From Lysobacter soyae (GTDB lineage Bacteria; Pseudomonadota; Gammaproteobacteria; Xanthomonadales; Xanthomonadaceae), in contig NZ_CP080544.1 in NCBI RefSeq assembly GCF_019551435.1, positions 558,001-622,000 of the forward strand: DNA of 64,000 bases, read 5' to 3'. Position 1 is the stretch's first letter; each line of letters begins with the position of its first letter. Positions 33,622 through 41,385 of the stretch are shown here, piece after piece. Position numbers and translations under genes: made by a program. The notes beneath the pieces are model-generated. The model was given only the letters and a program-made list of their open reading frames with translations. It was not told the DNA's origin and ran no database searches.

Positions 33622-34509
33622 TTACTGAACTGAATCGGGTGTGGTGACGGTTGCGCCTTGTCGCTCAAATATCTGAGACAGCTCGTCGGGCGTGAAGGCA
33701 TACGTGGTACCGCAGAACTCGCATACTACCTCGGCCTGACCATCGACAACGGCAGCGAGCGCTTCTTCCTTGCCGAGCGATTCGAAAACCTCTTCAATGC
33801 GCGCCCTGGAGCAGGAACAGGCGAACCCAAGTGCTTGTTCCGCAAGGACTTCCGGCGCTTCTTCGTGAAACAGGCGGTGAATCAGTGTGTGCGCATCGGT
33901 CTCTAGAAGCTCTTGCGCTCCCAGCGTTTCGAACAACGCATTGGCGCGGTTCCAATCTTCAGCATCATTGCTGCCGGGCATGACCTGCAACAGCAGTCCC
34001 GCGCATCGGGTGTCATCGGCGGCGAGCAGCAACCGGGTCGGCAGCTGTTCGGATTGGCGGAAATAGTCCTCGAAGGCGCCCGACAACGTCGGCGACTCAA
34101 TCGGCACCAATCCTTGGTAGCGGTGCGGTTCTCCGTTTGCACGCGGCGGGCTTTCCAGCGTCAGCGCCAAGACGGCACCTTCGCCCAAATCGCTGAGGTC
34201 GGTCGGGATGGGCGCGTCGTCCGCCACGCGGGCGATGCCGCGCAAATGGCCCTGCGCCGTGCACTCAGCAAACAAAGTGCGCAAGCCGCGGGTACCGCGG
34301 ATTTGAATGGACAGGCGCCCGTCGGTTTTCAGGATGGACGCAAACAAGGCCGACGCGGCCAACGCCTCACCCAAGAGCGCGCGCACGGCACCGGGGTATT
34401 CGGCACGGGATTGAACCGTCTTCCAGGTATCGCCCAAATGGACGATCGCGCCGCGCACATGGGCGGCGGGCAAATGGAAGCGGAGCAGAGAATCGGTGTG
34501 AGTGTTCAT
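33622..34509 (-). CDS. hslO: Redox-regulated chaperone Hsp33
   Basis: A cytoplasmic holdase activated by oxidation or unfolding under oxidative stress. The 295-residue protein has the N-terminal domain pattern RFHLPAAHVRGAIVHLGDTW, LLGEALAASALFASILKTDGRLSIQI, and the zinc-binding redox switch in the C-terminus: CSCS followed by CEFCG, the CxC and CxxC pairs of the family. The ATG at 34509 (MNTHTDSLLRFHL) matches the usual start. A longer frame would run into the divergent mtgA gene. Only 20 bp separate the two starts. Confidence 0.96.
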   Translation of the reverse strand: MNTHTDSLLRFHLPAAHVRGAIVHLGDTWKTVQSRAEYPGAVRALLGEALAASALFASILKTDGRLSIQIRGTRGLRTLFAECTAQGHLRGIARVADDAPIPTDLSDLGEGAVLALTLESPPRANGEPHRYQGLVPIESPTLSGAFEDYFRQSEQLPTRLLLAADDTRCAGLLLQVMPGSNDAEDWNRANALFETLGAQELLETDAHTLIHRLFHEEAPEVLAEQALGFACSCSRARIEEVFESLGKEEALAAVVDGQAEVVCEFCGTTYAFTPDELSQIFERQGATVTTPDSVQ

Positions 34510-34529
34510 GTAATAGCGATAATGACCGG

Positions 34530-35294
34530 ATGAATGCATTCCGAATGTCATCAAATGGGGGCGACACCCTGAATTCGCAAGCGCCGCGGCCAAAGCGGTG
34601 GCGATGGTTCAAGCGCCTGATACTCTTGGCCGGTGCCGCTGTGCTGTTCAGTGTGCTCCAAGTGGCGTCACTGCGTGTGATTGATCCGCCGTTTTCGAGT
34701 TTCATGGCGATCCGTCTGTTTGAAGCTTGGGGTTCGGGCGATATGGGTTTTCGGCTGAAGCATCAATGGGTGGACCGAAATCAGATGTCCGCCGCGATTC
34801 CGCTGGCCATGATCGCTTCGGAAGATCAGAAGTTTGCCGATCATGGCGGCTTCGACATTGAAGCGATTGAAAAGGCGCAAGCGCGAAATGCGCGCGGCAA
34901 AAAGATCCGGGGCGGCAGCACCATCACCCAGCAAACGGCGAAGAACCTGTTCTTGTGGGGTAGCCGCAGCTATCTGAGAAAAGGCTTGGAAGCTTGGTAT
35001 ACGGTGTTGATGGAAGCCATGTTGCCCAAAGCGCGCATCATCGAGCTGTACGCCAACTTCGCCGAGTTCGGCGACGGTATCTACGGCGTTCAAGCCGCCG
35101 CGCGCACCTATTACGGCGTTGACGCCAAACGTTTGAACGCCTCTCAGGCTGCACGGCTGGCCGCGGTGCTCCCTTCGCCCAAGCGCTACAGCGTGGCGAA
35201 GCCCGGGCCTTACGTGCAGCGCCGTGCGCGTGCGATCGAGCGGCAAATGCGGCTAATCGGCGGCCAAGGCTACCTGCACAAATTGGACGATTGA
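34530..35294 (+). CDS. mtgA: Monofunctional biosynthetic peptidoglycan transglycosylase
   Basis: Polymerises lipid II into glycan strands at the periplasmic face of the inner membrane. The 254-residue protein has one N-terminal transmembrane anchor (WRWFKRLILLAGAAVLFSVLQV) and a glycosyltransferase family 51 domain. The catalytic glutamate motif is ASEDQKFADHGGFD, and GGSTITQQTAKNLFLW, EAMLPKARIIELYANFAEFG and AARTYYG follow. No transpeptidase domain is present. ATG at 34530 or the in-frame ATG at 34545 may be the true start. Its stop codon directly abuts that of trhA, forming TGATCA. Confidence 0.95.
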   Translation: MNAFRMSSNGGDTLNSQAPRPKRWRWFKRLILLAGAAVLFSVLQVASLRVIDPPFSSFMAIRLFEAWGSGDMGFRLKHQWVDRNQMSAAIPLAMIASEDQKFADHGGFDIEAIEKAQARNARGKKIRGGSTITQQTAKNLFLWGSRSYLRKGLEAWYTVLMEAMLPKARIIELYANFAEFGDGIYGVQAAARTYYGVDAKRLNASQAARLAAVLPSPKRYSVAKPGPYVQRRARAIERQMRLIGGQGYLHKLDD

Positions 35295-35954
35295 TCAGCG
35301 CGGCAAAGTCACCATTGGCCACACTGCGACGAAATGGCAGGCGTTGGCCAAGACGATGAAGAAGTGCCAGATCGCGTGGGTATAGGGCAGTTTCTTCATC
35401 AGATAGATGACAGCACCGACGGTGTAACCAACGCCGCCGGCGAGCATCCATTTGAAAGAGAACGGATCGATGAGACTGACGGCCGACTTGAAGTCGACGA
35501 CCACCAACCAGCCCATGGCGACATAAATCAATGTGGACACCAGTACGAAACGTCCGGTGAAGAACAACTTGAACACGATGCCGGCTGCTGCCAAAGCCCA
35601 GATCACCGAAAACCAGATGATGCCTCTGCTGGAACCTTGCATGGCAATGAGCGTGAACGGCGTGTACGTGCCGGCAATCAGCAAATAGATCGCGCAATGA
35701 TCGAAAATCTTGAGACGGGCGCGCCGCACCGGGTGACGTGCATGGTGATACGTGCTGCTGGCGAAATACAGCAACGACGCCGAGAGCGCGAACACCGCGC
35801 CGGAGACGATTTGGCGGAGGTCTGCGCCGTTCTTGATGCCGAGCACGATCATCACCACGGCGGCTGCGGCCGCCAAAGCACTGGCGGCCACATGCAATCG
35901 AACATTGATGCCTTCTTCAAGGTCGGAATAGGGCAGGTGAGTCGGTGTATTCAT
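35295..35954 (-). CDS. trhA: Hemolysin III family / TrhA-like seven-TM membrane protein
   Basis: A 219-residue integral membrane protein with seven predicted helices, of the PAQR-related hemolysin III family. Diagnostic motifs are EEGINVRLHVAASALA at the N-terminus, YFASSTYHHARHPVRRARLKIFDHCAIYLLIAGTYTPFTL and YTHAIWHFFIVLANACHF. The conserved histidines and aspartate form the family's metal site. Characterised members (E. coli TrhA) influence membrane lipid composition and fluidity rather than act as toxins, so a role in membrane homeostasis is more likely than haemolysis. It is convergent with mtgA, stop codon to stop codon. Confidence 0.92.
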   Translation of the reverse strand: MNTPTHLPYSDLEEGINVRLHVAASALAAAAAVVMIVLGIKNGADLRQIVSGAVFALSASLLYFASSTYHHARHPVRRARLKIFDHCAIYLLIAGTYTPFTLIAMQGSSRGIIWFSVIWALAAAGIVFKLFFTGRFVLVSTLIYVAMGWLVVVDFKSAVSLIDPFSFKWMLAGGVGYTVGAVIYLMKKLPYTHAIWHFFIVLANACHFVAVWPMVTLPR

Positions 35955-36013
35955 GCGGATGAGCGTAAACCATCCGGCGGCAACGCGGTGCGCCCAAGCC
36001 TTACAATCAACGC

Positions 36014-36637
36014 ATGATTGTTTCCCACACCCACAAGTTCGTCTTCGCCGCTGTGCCGAAAACCGGTACCCATTCCGTTCGCCAAGCGTTGCGTGACCAT
36101 CTCGGTCAAGAGGACGCCGAGCAAGTCGGCTTGTTTGTGAACAAGCGTTTTCCTTGGCAGGAGTTGGCCGAGATCAAACACGGGCATTTGAGTCTGCAGC
36201 AATTGCGGCCGCACTTGGGTGAGGACGATTTCAACACCTATTTCAAGTTCGCGTTTGTGCGCAATCCATATGACCGGTTCGTCTCTTACTGTGCGTTCAT
36301 GACGCGCGACACGCCGCACTTCAAAACGGCACCGCAGAATGTCATGCGCTACTTCCTGTTCGAAGCGCCGCGCGAAGATCATATTCTCTTCCGGCCGCAA
36401 AACGAATTGTTGGTGGATGACGAGGGCCGGTTGCTGACGGATTACGTCGGACGGGTCGAGGAAATGCAGGCCTCTTACGACACGATTTGTGAACGTATCG
36501 GTATCCCCACAGCCACCTTGGGCAAGGTCAACAGCTCGGAGCGCGGTGACTACCGCAGCTATTACACCGACGAGTTGCGGGCCGGCGTCGAGGCGCGCTA
36601 CGGTAAAGACATCGAGCTATTCGGATACGGTTTCTGA
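36014..36637 (+). CDS. Sulfotransferase family protein (Sulfotransfer_2 type)
   Basis: A 207-residue, PAPS-dependent sulfotransferase related to heparan- and carbohydrate-type enzymes. The 5'-phosphosulfate motif is FAAVPKTGTHSVRQAL at the N-terminus, and the 3'-phosphate motif is FVRNPYDRFVSYCAF around residue 80. FAFVRNPYDRF with the downstream YVGRVEEMQASYDTICERIGI matches bacterial members that act on polysaccharides or proteins. There is no signal peptide. The acceptor is not predictable. It is followed after 1 nt by the oxygenase gene, so the two are almost certainly translated together. Confidence 0.9.
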   Translation: MIVSHTHKFVFAAVPKTGTHSVRQALRDHLGQEDAEQVGLFVNKRFPWQELAEIKHGHLSLQQLRPHLGEDDFNTYFKFAFVRNPYDRFVSYCAFMTRDTPHFKTAPQNVMRYFLFEAPREDHILFRPQNELLVDDEGRLLTDYVGRVEEMQASYDTICERIGIPTATLGKVNSSERGDYRSYYTDELRAGVEARYGKDIELFGYGF

Positions 36638-36638
36638 C

Positions 36639-37283
36639 ATGTCTATCTTGAGCGCCAATCCCCGTAAAACAAAGTCTTTGCGCGAGCTGGGTGCGGTGGA
36701 CGTCAATGCGTTGCGCGAGGCCGTTTCGGCATTGCCAGAATCGGTATGGGACGAGGAGAACGCCGCCAAGCCGAACAAGTTCGAGGCCTTGGATTCCACG
36801 CGTCACATCGTCTTCCGCTTCGTGGACAGCACCAAGGATTGGCGTGCTTCGCATGATCGTCCGCGTTGGGCGGAATTCAAACACTTGCTAGAGCCGGTTC
36901 TTGCGCAGGCGACGGCTGACTACGGCTATGCGCGTGGCGCTTTCCCGCGGGTGATGCTGGCGCGCATGAAACCCGGCGGTGTGATTCAAACGCATATCGA
37001 TGCCAATCCGGCCGCCAAGTGGCCGCACAAGATTCATATTCCGTTGCAAACGAGTCCGGGCGCAGTGTTTTTTGTCGGTGAGACCGGTCACCACTTGCCG
37101 CTGGATCATGCGGTGGAGGTCAACAACCTCGGACCGCACGGTGTTCGCAATGACTCGGACACCGATCGGATCCATTTGATTTTCGAGTACTACGATTTGG
37201 ACCAGCCGGAGCCGTCGTGGCTGGCGCCGCTGCTGGCCGTTGACGCCGACCTCCGTGCGAAGGCGGCGTCTTCCGGCGGTTGA
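36639..37283 (+). CDS. Aspartyl/asparaginyl beta-hydroxylase-like Fe(II)/2-oxoglutarate oxygenase
   Basis: A 214-residue protein of the AspH-type dioxygenase fold. The metal-binding and cosubstrate region is seen in MKPGGVIQTHIDANPAAKWPHKIHIPLQ (HxD: H and D of THID) and in NNLGPHGVRNDSDTDRIHLIFEYYD, where the second histidine and the 2OG-binding arginine lie. Human AspH hydroxylates Asp/Asn in secreted proteins, while bacterial relatives modify peptides and free amino acids. The ATG at 36639 lies 1 nt after the sulfotransferase stop, so the pair is co-translated. The stop abuts that of prfC (TGATCA). I infer a joint two-step modification of an unknown substrate. Confidence 0.86.
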   Translation: MSILSANPRKTKSLRELGAVDVNALREAVSALPESVWDEENAAKPNKFEALDSTRHIVFRFVDSTKDWRASHDRPRWAEFKHLLEPVLAQATADYGYARGAFPRVMLARMKPGGVIQTHIDANPAAKWPHKIHIPLQTSPGAVFFVGETGHHLPLDHAVEVNNLGPHGVRNDSDTDRIHLIFEYYDLDQPEPSWLAPLLAVDADLRAKAASSGG

Positions 37284-38882
37284 TCAGCCGATCGAATGTG
37301 CGTGTTCGCGTGTTGCCATGAAGGTGACAGCAGGTGAACGCTCTTCGGCCAATTGCAGATTGACCCGGGTCGGTGCGAGATACACCAAGGCGCCTGATGC
37401 GTCGTGCGACAAGTTCACCGCATTTTTGTCGATGAATTCCTCGAGCTTTTTCGGATCATCGCAACGCACCCAGCGCGCTGTTGAGACTTGCACGGGTTCG
37501 AACGTTGCCTCGACACCATATTCGTCTTTGAGGCGGTAGGCCACGACGTCGAACTGCAGCATGCCGACCGCGCCCAGAATCAAGTCATTGCTCATCATAG
37601 GCTTGAAGAATTGCGTGGCGCCTTCTTCGCTCAACTGCGCCAAGCCTTTTTGCAGTTGCTTCAGCTTGAGCGGATCACGCAATCGCGCGCGCCGGAACAA
37701 TTCCGGTGCGAAGTTCGGAATACCGGTGAACGACAACTGTTCGCCTTCGGTGAAGGTGTCGCCAATGGAAATGGTGCCGTGGTTATGCAAGCCGATGACA
37801 TCGCCCGGCCAAGCGTCTTCCGCAAGTTCACGGTCGCTCGCCATGAAGGTGAGGGCGTTCGCGAGTTTTTGCTCTTTGCCGCTGCGCACATGAAAGGCTT
37901 TCATCCCTGCGGCGAATTTGCCCGAACAGATGCGCATGAAGGCGACGCGGTCACGGTGTTGCGGATCCATGTTGGCTTGGATCTTGAATACGAACCCGGT
38001 GAGTTTTCCTTCTGTCGGCGACACATCGCGTGAAGTGGTTGCGCGCGCCTGCGGTGAAGGCGCATGTTCAACAAAGAAGTCGAGCAAGGGCTGCAAACCG
38101 AAGTTGTTCACCGCCGAACCGAAAAACACCGGCGTTTGTACCCCGCGCAAGTAGGCATCCAAATCAAAACTGTGCGAGGCACCTTCCACCAGTTCAAGTT
38201 CTTCCCGCAGTTCGGCCAGCATCGGGGCACCGATGGCGGCCTCCACACCCGGGTCGTCAATGGACGGGAAGATCGTCGAGTCTTGGCGGGTGAAATTTTT
38301 GCCGGCCTCGTACAAATGCACTTCACCGGTAATCAAATGCACCACGCCCTTGAGCCTTTGACCCATGCCGATTGGCCAGGTGACTGGTGCGCATTGGATT
38401 TTCAGCACGGATTCGACTTCGTCAAGCAGGTCGATCGGGTTCTTGCCTTCGCGGTCCAGCTTGTTGATGAAGGTCATGATCGGCGTGTCGCGCAAACGGC
38501 AGACTTCCATCAATTTGATGGTGCGTTCTTCGACGCCCTTGGCCACGTCAATCACCATCAGTGCGCTATCGACGGCCGTCAGAACGCGATAGGTGTCTTC
38601 GCCGAAGTCGGCGTGGCCCGGCGTGTCCAGCAGATTGACGATGCGGCCTTCATACGGGAATTGCATCACCGACGAGGTCACCGAGATGCCGCGTTCTTTT
38701 TCCAGCGCCATCCAGTCGGAGGTCGCATGACGCGCCGCCTTGCGTCCTTTGACGCTGCCGGCCATCTGGATCGCGCCCCCGAACAGGAGCATCTTTTCAG
38801 TCAGCGTGGTCTTGCCGGCGTCAGGGTGGGAAATTATGGCGAAGGTGCGACGGCGCGCAGCTTCTTGTGCAACATTGGACAT
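37284..38882 (-). CDS. prfC: Peptide chain release factor 3
   Basis: A translational GTPase that recycles release factors RF1/RF2 from the ribosome after termination. The 532-residue protein shows the GTPase motifs G1 [15 protein letters not shown], the switch region [24 protein letters not shown]3 [16 protein letters not shown] and G4 [12 protein letters not shown]. The RF3-specific C-terminal parts are [15 protein letters not shown] and [23 protein letters not shown] has a longer domain set, so this assignment is secure. The gene stands alone, convergent with the oxygenase and upstream of the M23 peptidase on the same strand after a 79-nt gap. Confidence 0.98.
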   Translation of the reverse strand: MSNVAQEAARRRTFAIISHPDAGKTTLTEKMLLFGGAIQMAGSVKGRKAARHATSDWMALEKERGISVTSSVMQFPYEGRIVNLLDTPGHADFGEDTYRVLTAVDSALMVIDVAKGVEERTIKLMEVCRLRDTPIMTFINKLDREGKNPIDLLDEVESVLKIQCAPVTWPIGMGQRLKGVVHLITGEVHLYEAGKNFTRQDSTIFPSIDDPGVEAAIGAPMLAELREELELVEGASHSFDLDAYLRGVQTPVFFGSAVNNFGLQPLLDFFVEHAPSPQARATTSRDVSPTEGKLTGFVFKIQANMDPQHRDRVAFMRICSGKFAAGMKAFHVRSGKEQKLANALTFMASDRELAEDAWPGDVIGLHNHGTISIGDTFTEGEQLSFTGIPNFAPELFRRARLRDPLKLKQLQKGLAQLSEEGATQFFKPMMSNDLILGAVGMLQFDVVAYRLKDEYGVEATFEPVQVSTARWVRCDDPKKLEEFIDKNAVNLSHDASGALVYLAPTRVNLQLAEERSPAVTFMATREHAHSIG

Positions 38883-38961
38883 CGGGCTCCCGGGTGCGCC
38901 AGTGGCGCACGGCGTTGATAAGCAGGAGCGGGAATTATAGGGGTTGGCGTGTTTTCCGGAC

Positions 38962-39807
38962 TTATTCGCCGGCCACCCGCAGGCTGCCTTGCGAGGTCGC
39001 TATTTGGACGTGCGCTGAGATCAAGCGCATGCCTGCATTGGTCTGGACCACGAAATGCAAGTGCGGTGCGCTACTTTGCCCGCTGTTGCCGACCCTGCCG
39101 ATCAGCTCGCCTTTGCCTACTTGCTGTCCTGGTTGGACCACAACGCTGCCTTGTTGCAAATGCGCGTACAGCGCCATTGATCCGTCGGTATGCAACACGC
39201 GCACGAAATTGGGGCGCGCCCCTTGTATCGCGCGTTGGCCCGGTGCCGCGTCGGCATGTTGGTTTTCGATCTGCATGACGAGGCCGTCGCGCGCGGCCAC
39301 CACGGGCGTACCCATGGGCGCGGCGAAGTCCAAGGCGTGCAGGTTTTCAGGGTTGTCGTGGCTGCTCTTGCCGCCGTCTGCCTGATCGATGCGCAGGCCT
39401 TTTTCGGGAACCGGCAGACCGTAGTCAAAGGGGGTTGCGCGTCCCGCCAACGGCCCGGGTATGGCGCGCAGTTGTGCGTTGACGGCACCGCGCGCATCGA
39501 ACTTGTCGAGCAAATTGCGCGTTTGCGCGGCAATCGTCCGGCGGATCGGTCGACCTTGGCCGGTATCGACTTCGACTTCCACCGGCCCGCTGAGCGGATT
39601 GACCACCCACACTTCAATCGACGCGGCGTGACGTTGCAGCTGCATCTCGACGGATTGCAAATCGCCGCGATAGGGCACGCTGTCCAGCACGTTTGCGGAA
39701 GTTGTCGTCGTTTGACCTGAGGGTGGCCAAGTGAGCCATTGCGCCTGCGCTTTCCAAGAGAGGAGGCAAAGGAGGAGGGTTACGAGTGCGTGGTTGGAGG
39801 CTTTCAT
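38962..39807 (-). CDS. M23 family metallopeptidase (LytM-type)
   Basis: A 281-residue exported protein. Signal peptide: [22 protein letters not shown]. The C-terminal LytM domain retains the zinc ligands: the first histidine and aspartate in [21 protein letters not shown], the HxH motif in [10 protein letters not shown], and the typical [19 protein letters not shown] stretch. These suggest an active glycyl- or D,D-endopeptidase on peptidoglycan in the periplasm, although some homologues act as amidase activators. The N-terminal 130 residues form a beta-rich region of unknown role. It is transcribed away from the metB operon. Confidence 0.92.
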   Translation of the reverse strand: MKASNHALVTLLLCLLSWKAQAQWLTWPPSGQTTTTSANVLDSVPYRGDLQSVEMQLQRHAASIEVWVVNPLSGPVEVEVDTGQGRPIRRTIAAQTRNLLDKFDARGAVNAQLRAIPGPLAGRATPFDYGLPVPEKGLRIDQADGGKSSHDNPENLHALDFAAPMGTPVVAARDGLVMQIENQHADAAPGQRAIQGARPNFVRVLHTDGSMALYAHLQQGSVVVQPGQQVGKGELIGRVGNSGQSSAPHLHFVVQTNAGMRLISAHVQIATSQGSLRVAGE

Positions 39808-39848
39808 GGGGTCAATTTACGCGAAAACCGGTGGGTGCTGATGGGGAG

Positions 39849-39898
39849 GAGCGCCTCATCCGCCCCTGCGGGGCACCTTCTCCACTTTGTGGAGAAGG
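39849..39898. repeat. Intergenic palindromic repeat, half copy
   Basis: GAGCGCCTCATCCGCCCCTG and the following hairpins GCCCCTGCGGGGC and CTTCTCCACTTTGTGGAGAAG repeat, with few changes, the first half of the element at 1325-1375. The right half is missing here. Confidence 0.75.
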
Positions 39899-39936
39899 GG
39901 GGGGCATGTATCCATCGCTTTATCCGGATGAAAGTG

Positions 39937-39965
39937 TTGACTTGCTGGGGAGGCACTGGCATAGT
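39937..39965 (+). promoter_or_regulatory. Promoter of the SAM-riboswitch/metB-hom operon
   Basis: TTGACT (39937-39942), 17 bp and CATAGT (39960-39965). The predicted start near 39972 coincides with the 5' edge of the riboswitch. Confidence 0.7.
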
Positions 39966-39969
39966 GCAG

Positions 39970-40082
39970 TCATTCCATCCAGACCGGCAGAGGGACAGGC
40001 CCTTTGAAGCCGGGGCAACCTGAGGCGCGAGCCGCAAGGTGCCAACTCCTGCGGGGGCCCTCGGGCTTGCCGGAAGATGGTT
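39970..40082 (+). ncRNA. SAM-I (S-box) riboswitch
   Basis: Contains the S-box core in order: GGCAGAGGGACAGGCCC, TTTGAAGCCGGGGCAACC, the P3 arm around GGC-GCGA-GCC, AAGGTGCCAACTCCTGC, the P4 hairpin around GCCC-TCG-GGGC, and GAAGATGG. P1 is closed by CCATC (39975-39979) with GATGG (40076-40080). The ligand is S-adenosylmethionine, which switches off downstream methionine genes when bound. This fits metB and hom, which follow. Confidence is high because all conserved segments are present with correct order and spacing. Confidence 0.95.
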
Positions 40083-40086
40083 GAGC

Positions 40087-40111
40087 GCAGCGCGCAGGCG
40101 TGCTGTGTTTT
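40087..40111 (+). terminator. Riboswitch-associated terminator-like hairpin
   Basis: GCAGCGCG, loop CAGG and CGTGCTGT (40087-40106, two G-T pairs) are followed by GTTTT. It lies just after the riboswitch P1 and may be its expression platform. The T-run is short. Confidence 0.55.
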
Positions 40112-40131
40112 CCGTTCCGACCGCAGTGGTG

Positions 40132-40154
40132 CCTGGTGGATTCATTCCACAAGG
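40132..40154 (+). promoter_or_regulatory. Stem covering the metB ribosome binding site
   Basis: CCTGGTGGA (40132-40140) can pair with TCCACAAGG (40146-40154) with one G-A mismatch and a TTCAT loop. The 3' arm includes the AAGG of the metB ribosome binding site. It is a candidate translational switch downstream of the SAM-I aptamer. Confidence 0.5.
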
Positions 40155-40161
40155 ACTCAAG

Positions 40162-41385
40162 ATGACCACTGCCCACGCCGAAACACTCGATTTCACCACC
40201 CGTGCCGTGCGTGCCGGGATTGATTGCGATAGCGCATTCGGCGCCGTCACCCCGCCGCTGGTGCTCTCTTCCAACTTCACCTTCGCCGGCTTCAACGAGA
40301 AGCGGCGGTACGACTACACGCGAAGCGGCAACCCGACCCGGGATTTGCTCGGCGATGCTTTGGCATCTTTGGAAGGGGGCGCTGGTGGCGTGATCACGGC
40401 GACCGGCATGGGGGCGATCAGTGTGGTGTTGCACGCACTCTTGACGCCGGAAGACACCCTCGTGGTTCCCCACGATTGCTACGGCGGCAGTTGGCGGCTG
40501 TTCAACGCCTTGGCGGCCAAGGGCGCGTTCAACATTCTCACGGTGGACCTCACCGATTCGGTCGCGCTACAAGCCGCACTCGATGCACAACCCAAACTGG
40601 TGTGGATCGAAACGCCCTCCAATCCACTGTTGCGTATCACCGATTTGGCGGCGGTCATTTCCGCAGCGAAGGCGGTAGGCGCAGTGACGTGCGTCGACAA
40701 CACGTTCCTGTCGCCCGCGTTGCAGCGTCCTATCGAATTCGGTGCCGATGTCGTCGTGCACTCCACCACGAAATACATCAACGGCCATAGTGACGTGGTT
40801 GGCGGCGCCGTTATTTCGGCCGCGGCAGATCTGCATGAGCAAATGACATGGTGGGCGAATTGCTTGGGCCTAACGGCCTCGCCGTTTGACAGCTTCCTGA
40901 CCTTGCGCGGTCTGCGCACGCTGGATGCGCGGTTGCGCGTGCACAGCGAAAACACCCAAGTCTTGGTCGAATGTCTCGCCGCGCATCCGGCTGTGCGCCG
41001 CGTGAACTACCCCGGTCTGCGTACGCACCCGGGACATGCTGTGGCCGCCCGTCAGCAAAAAGGATTCGGCGCGATGCTGTCATTTGAATTGCACGGAGAC
41101 GCGCCGGCGGAGCAAGAGACCGCGGTGCGTGCACTCTTGGATGGGTTGCAGTGTTTGACTTTGGCGGAGTCCTTGGGGGGCGTGGAAAGTTTGATTGCGC
41201 ATCCCGCCACAATGACGCACGCCGCCATGTCACCCGAAGCGCGCCAGGCCGCCGGCATTTCCAACGGTTTGCTGCGCTTGTCGGTGGGTATCGAGCACGC
41301 GCAAGATTTGGTAGCGGATCTGCTGTCGGGACTGGATCGCGCAGAACGCGCGCTTCAACGCTGTCAACGCAAGGTTGCCGCATGA
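40162..41385 (+). CDS. metB: Cystathionine gamma-synthase / O-succinylhomoserine (thiol)-lyase
   Basis: A PLP enzyme that joins cysteine, or possibly sulfide, to an activated homoserine in methionine synthesis. The 407-residue protein shows the Cys/Met-metabolism PLP family pattern: YDYTRSGNPTRDLLGDALASLEGG, TATGMGAISVVLHALL, VPHDCYGGSWRLF, the PLP-aspartate region CVDNTFLSPALQRPIEFGAD and the PLP-binding lysine in HSTTKYINGHSDVVGG. The reaction specificity (cystathionine versus direct sulfhydrylation) cannot be read by eye. The ATG at 40162 follows AAGGACTCAAG. It is under the SAM-I riboswitch and overlaps hom by ATGA. metX or metA is not in the window. Confidence 0.93.
   Translation: MTTAHAETLDFTTRAVRAGIDCDSAFGAVTPPLVLSSNFTFAGFNEKRRYDYTRSGNPTRDLLGDALASLEGGAGGVITATGMGAISVVLHALLTPEDTLVVPHDCYGGSWRLFNALAAKGAFNILTVDLTDSVALQAALDAQPKLVWIETPSNPLLRITDLAAVISAAKAVGAVTCVDNTFLSPALQRPIEFGADVVVHSTTKYINGHSDVVGGAVISAAADLHEQMTWWANCLGLTASPFDSFLTLRGLRTLDARLRVHSENTQVLVECLAAHPAVRRVNYPGLRTHPGHAVAARQQKGFGAMLSFELHGDAPAEQETAVRALLDGLQCLTLAESLGGVESLIAHPATMTHAAMSPEARQAAGISNGLLRLSVGIEHAQDLVADLLSGLDRAERALQRCQRKVAA

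Noticed and set aside
35295-35954. Haemolysin toxin
   Set aside because: The family name is historical; the sequence is a seven-helix membrane protein of the TrhA/PAQR type with no export or toxin features.
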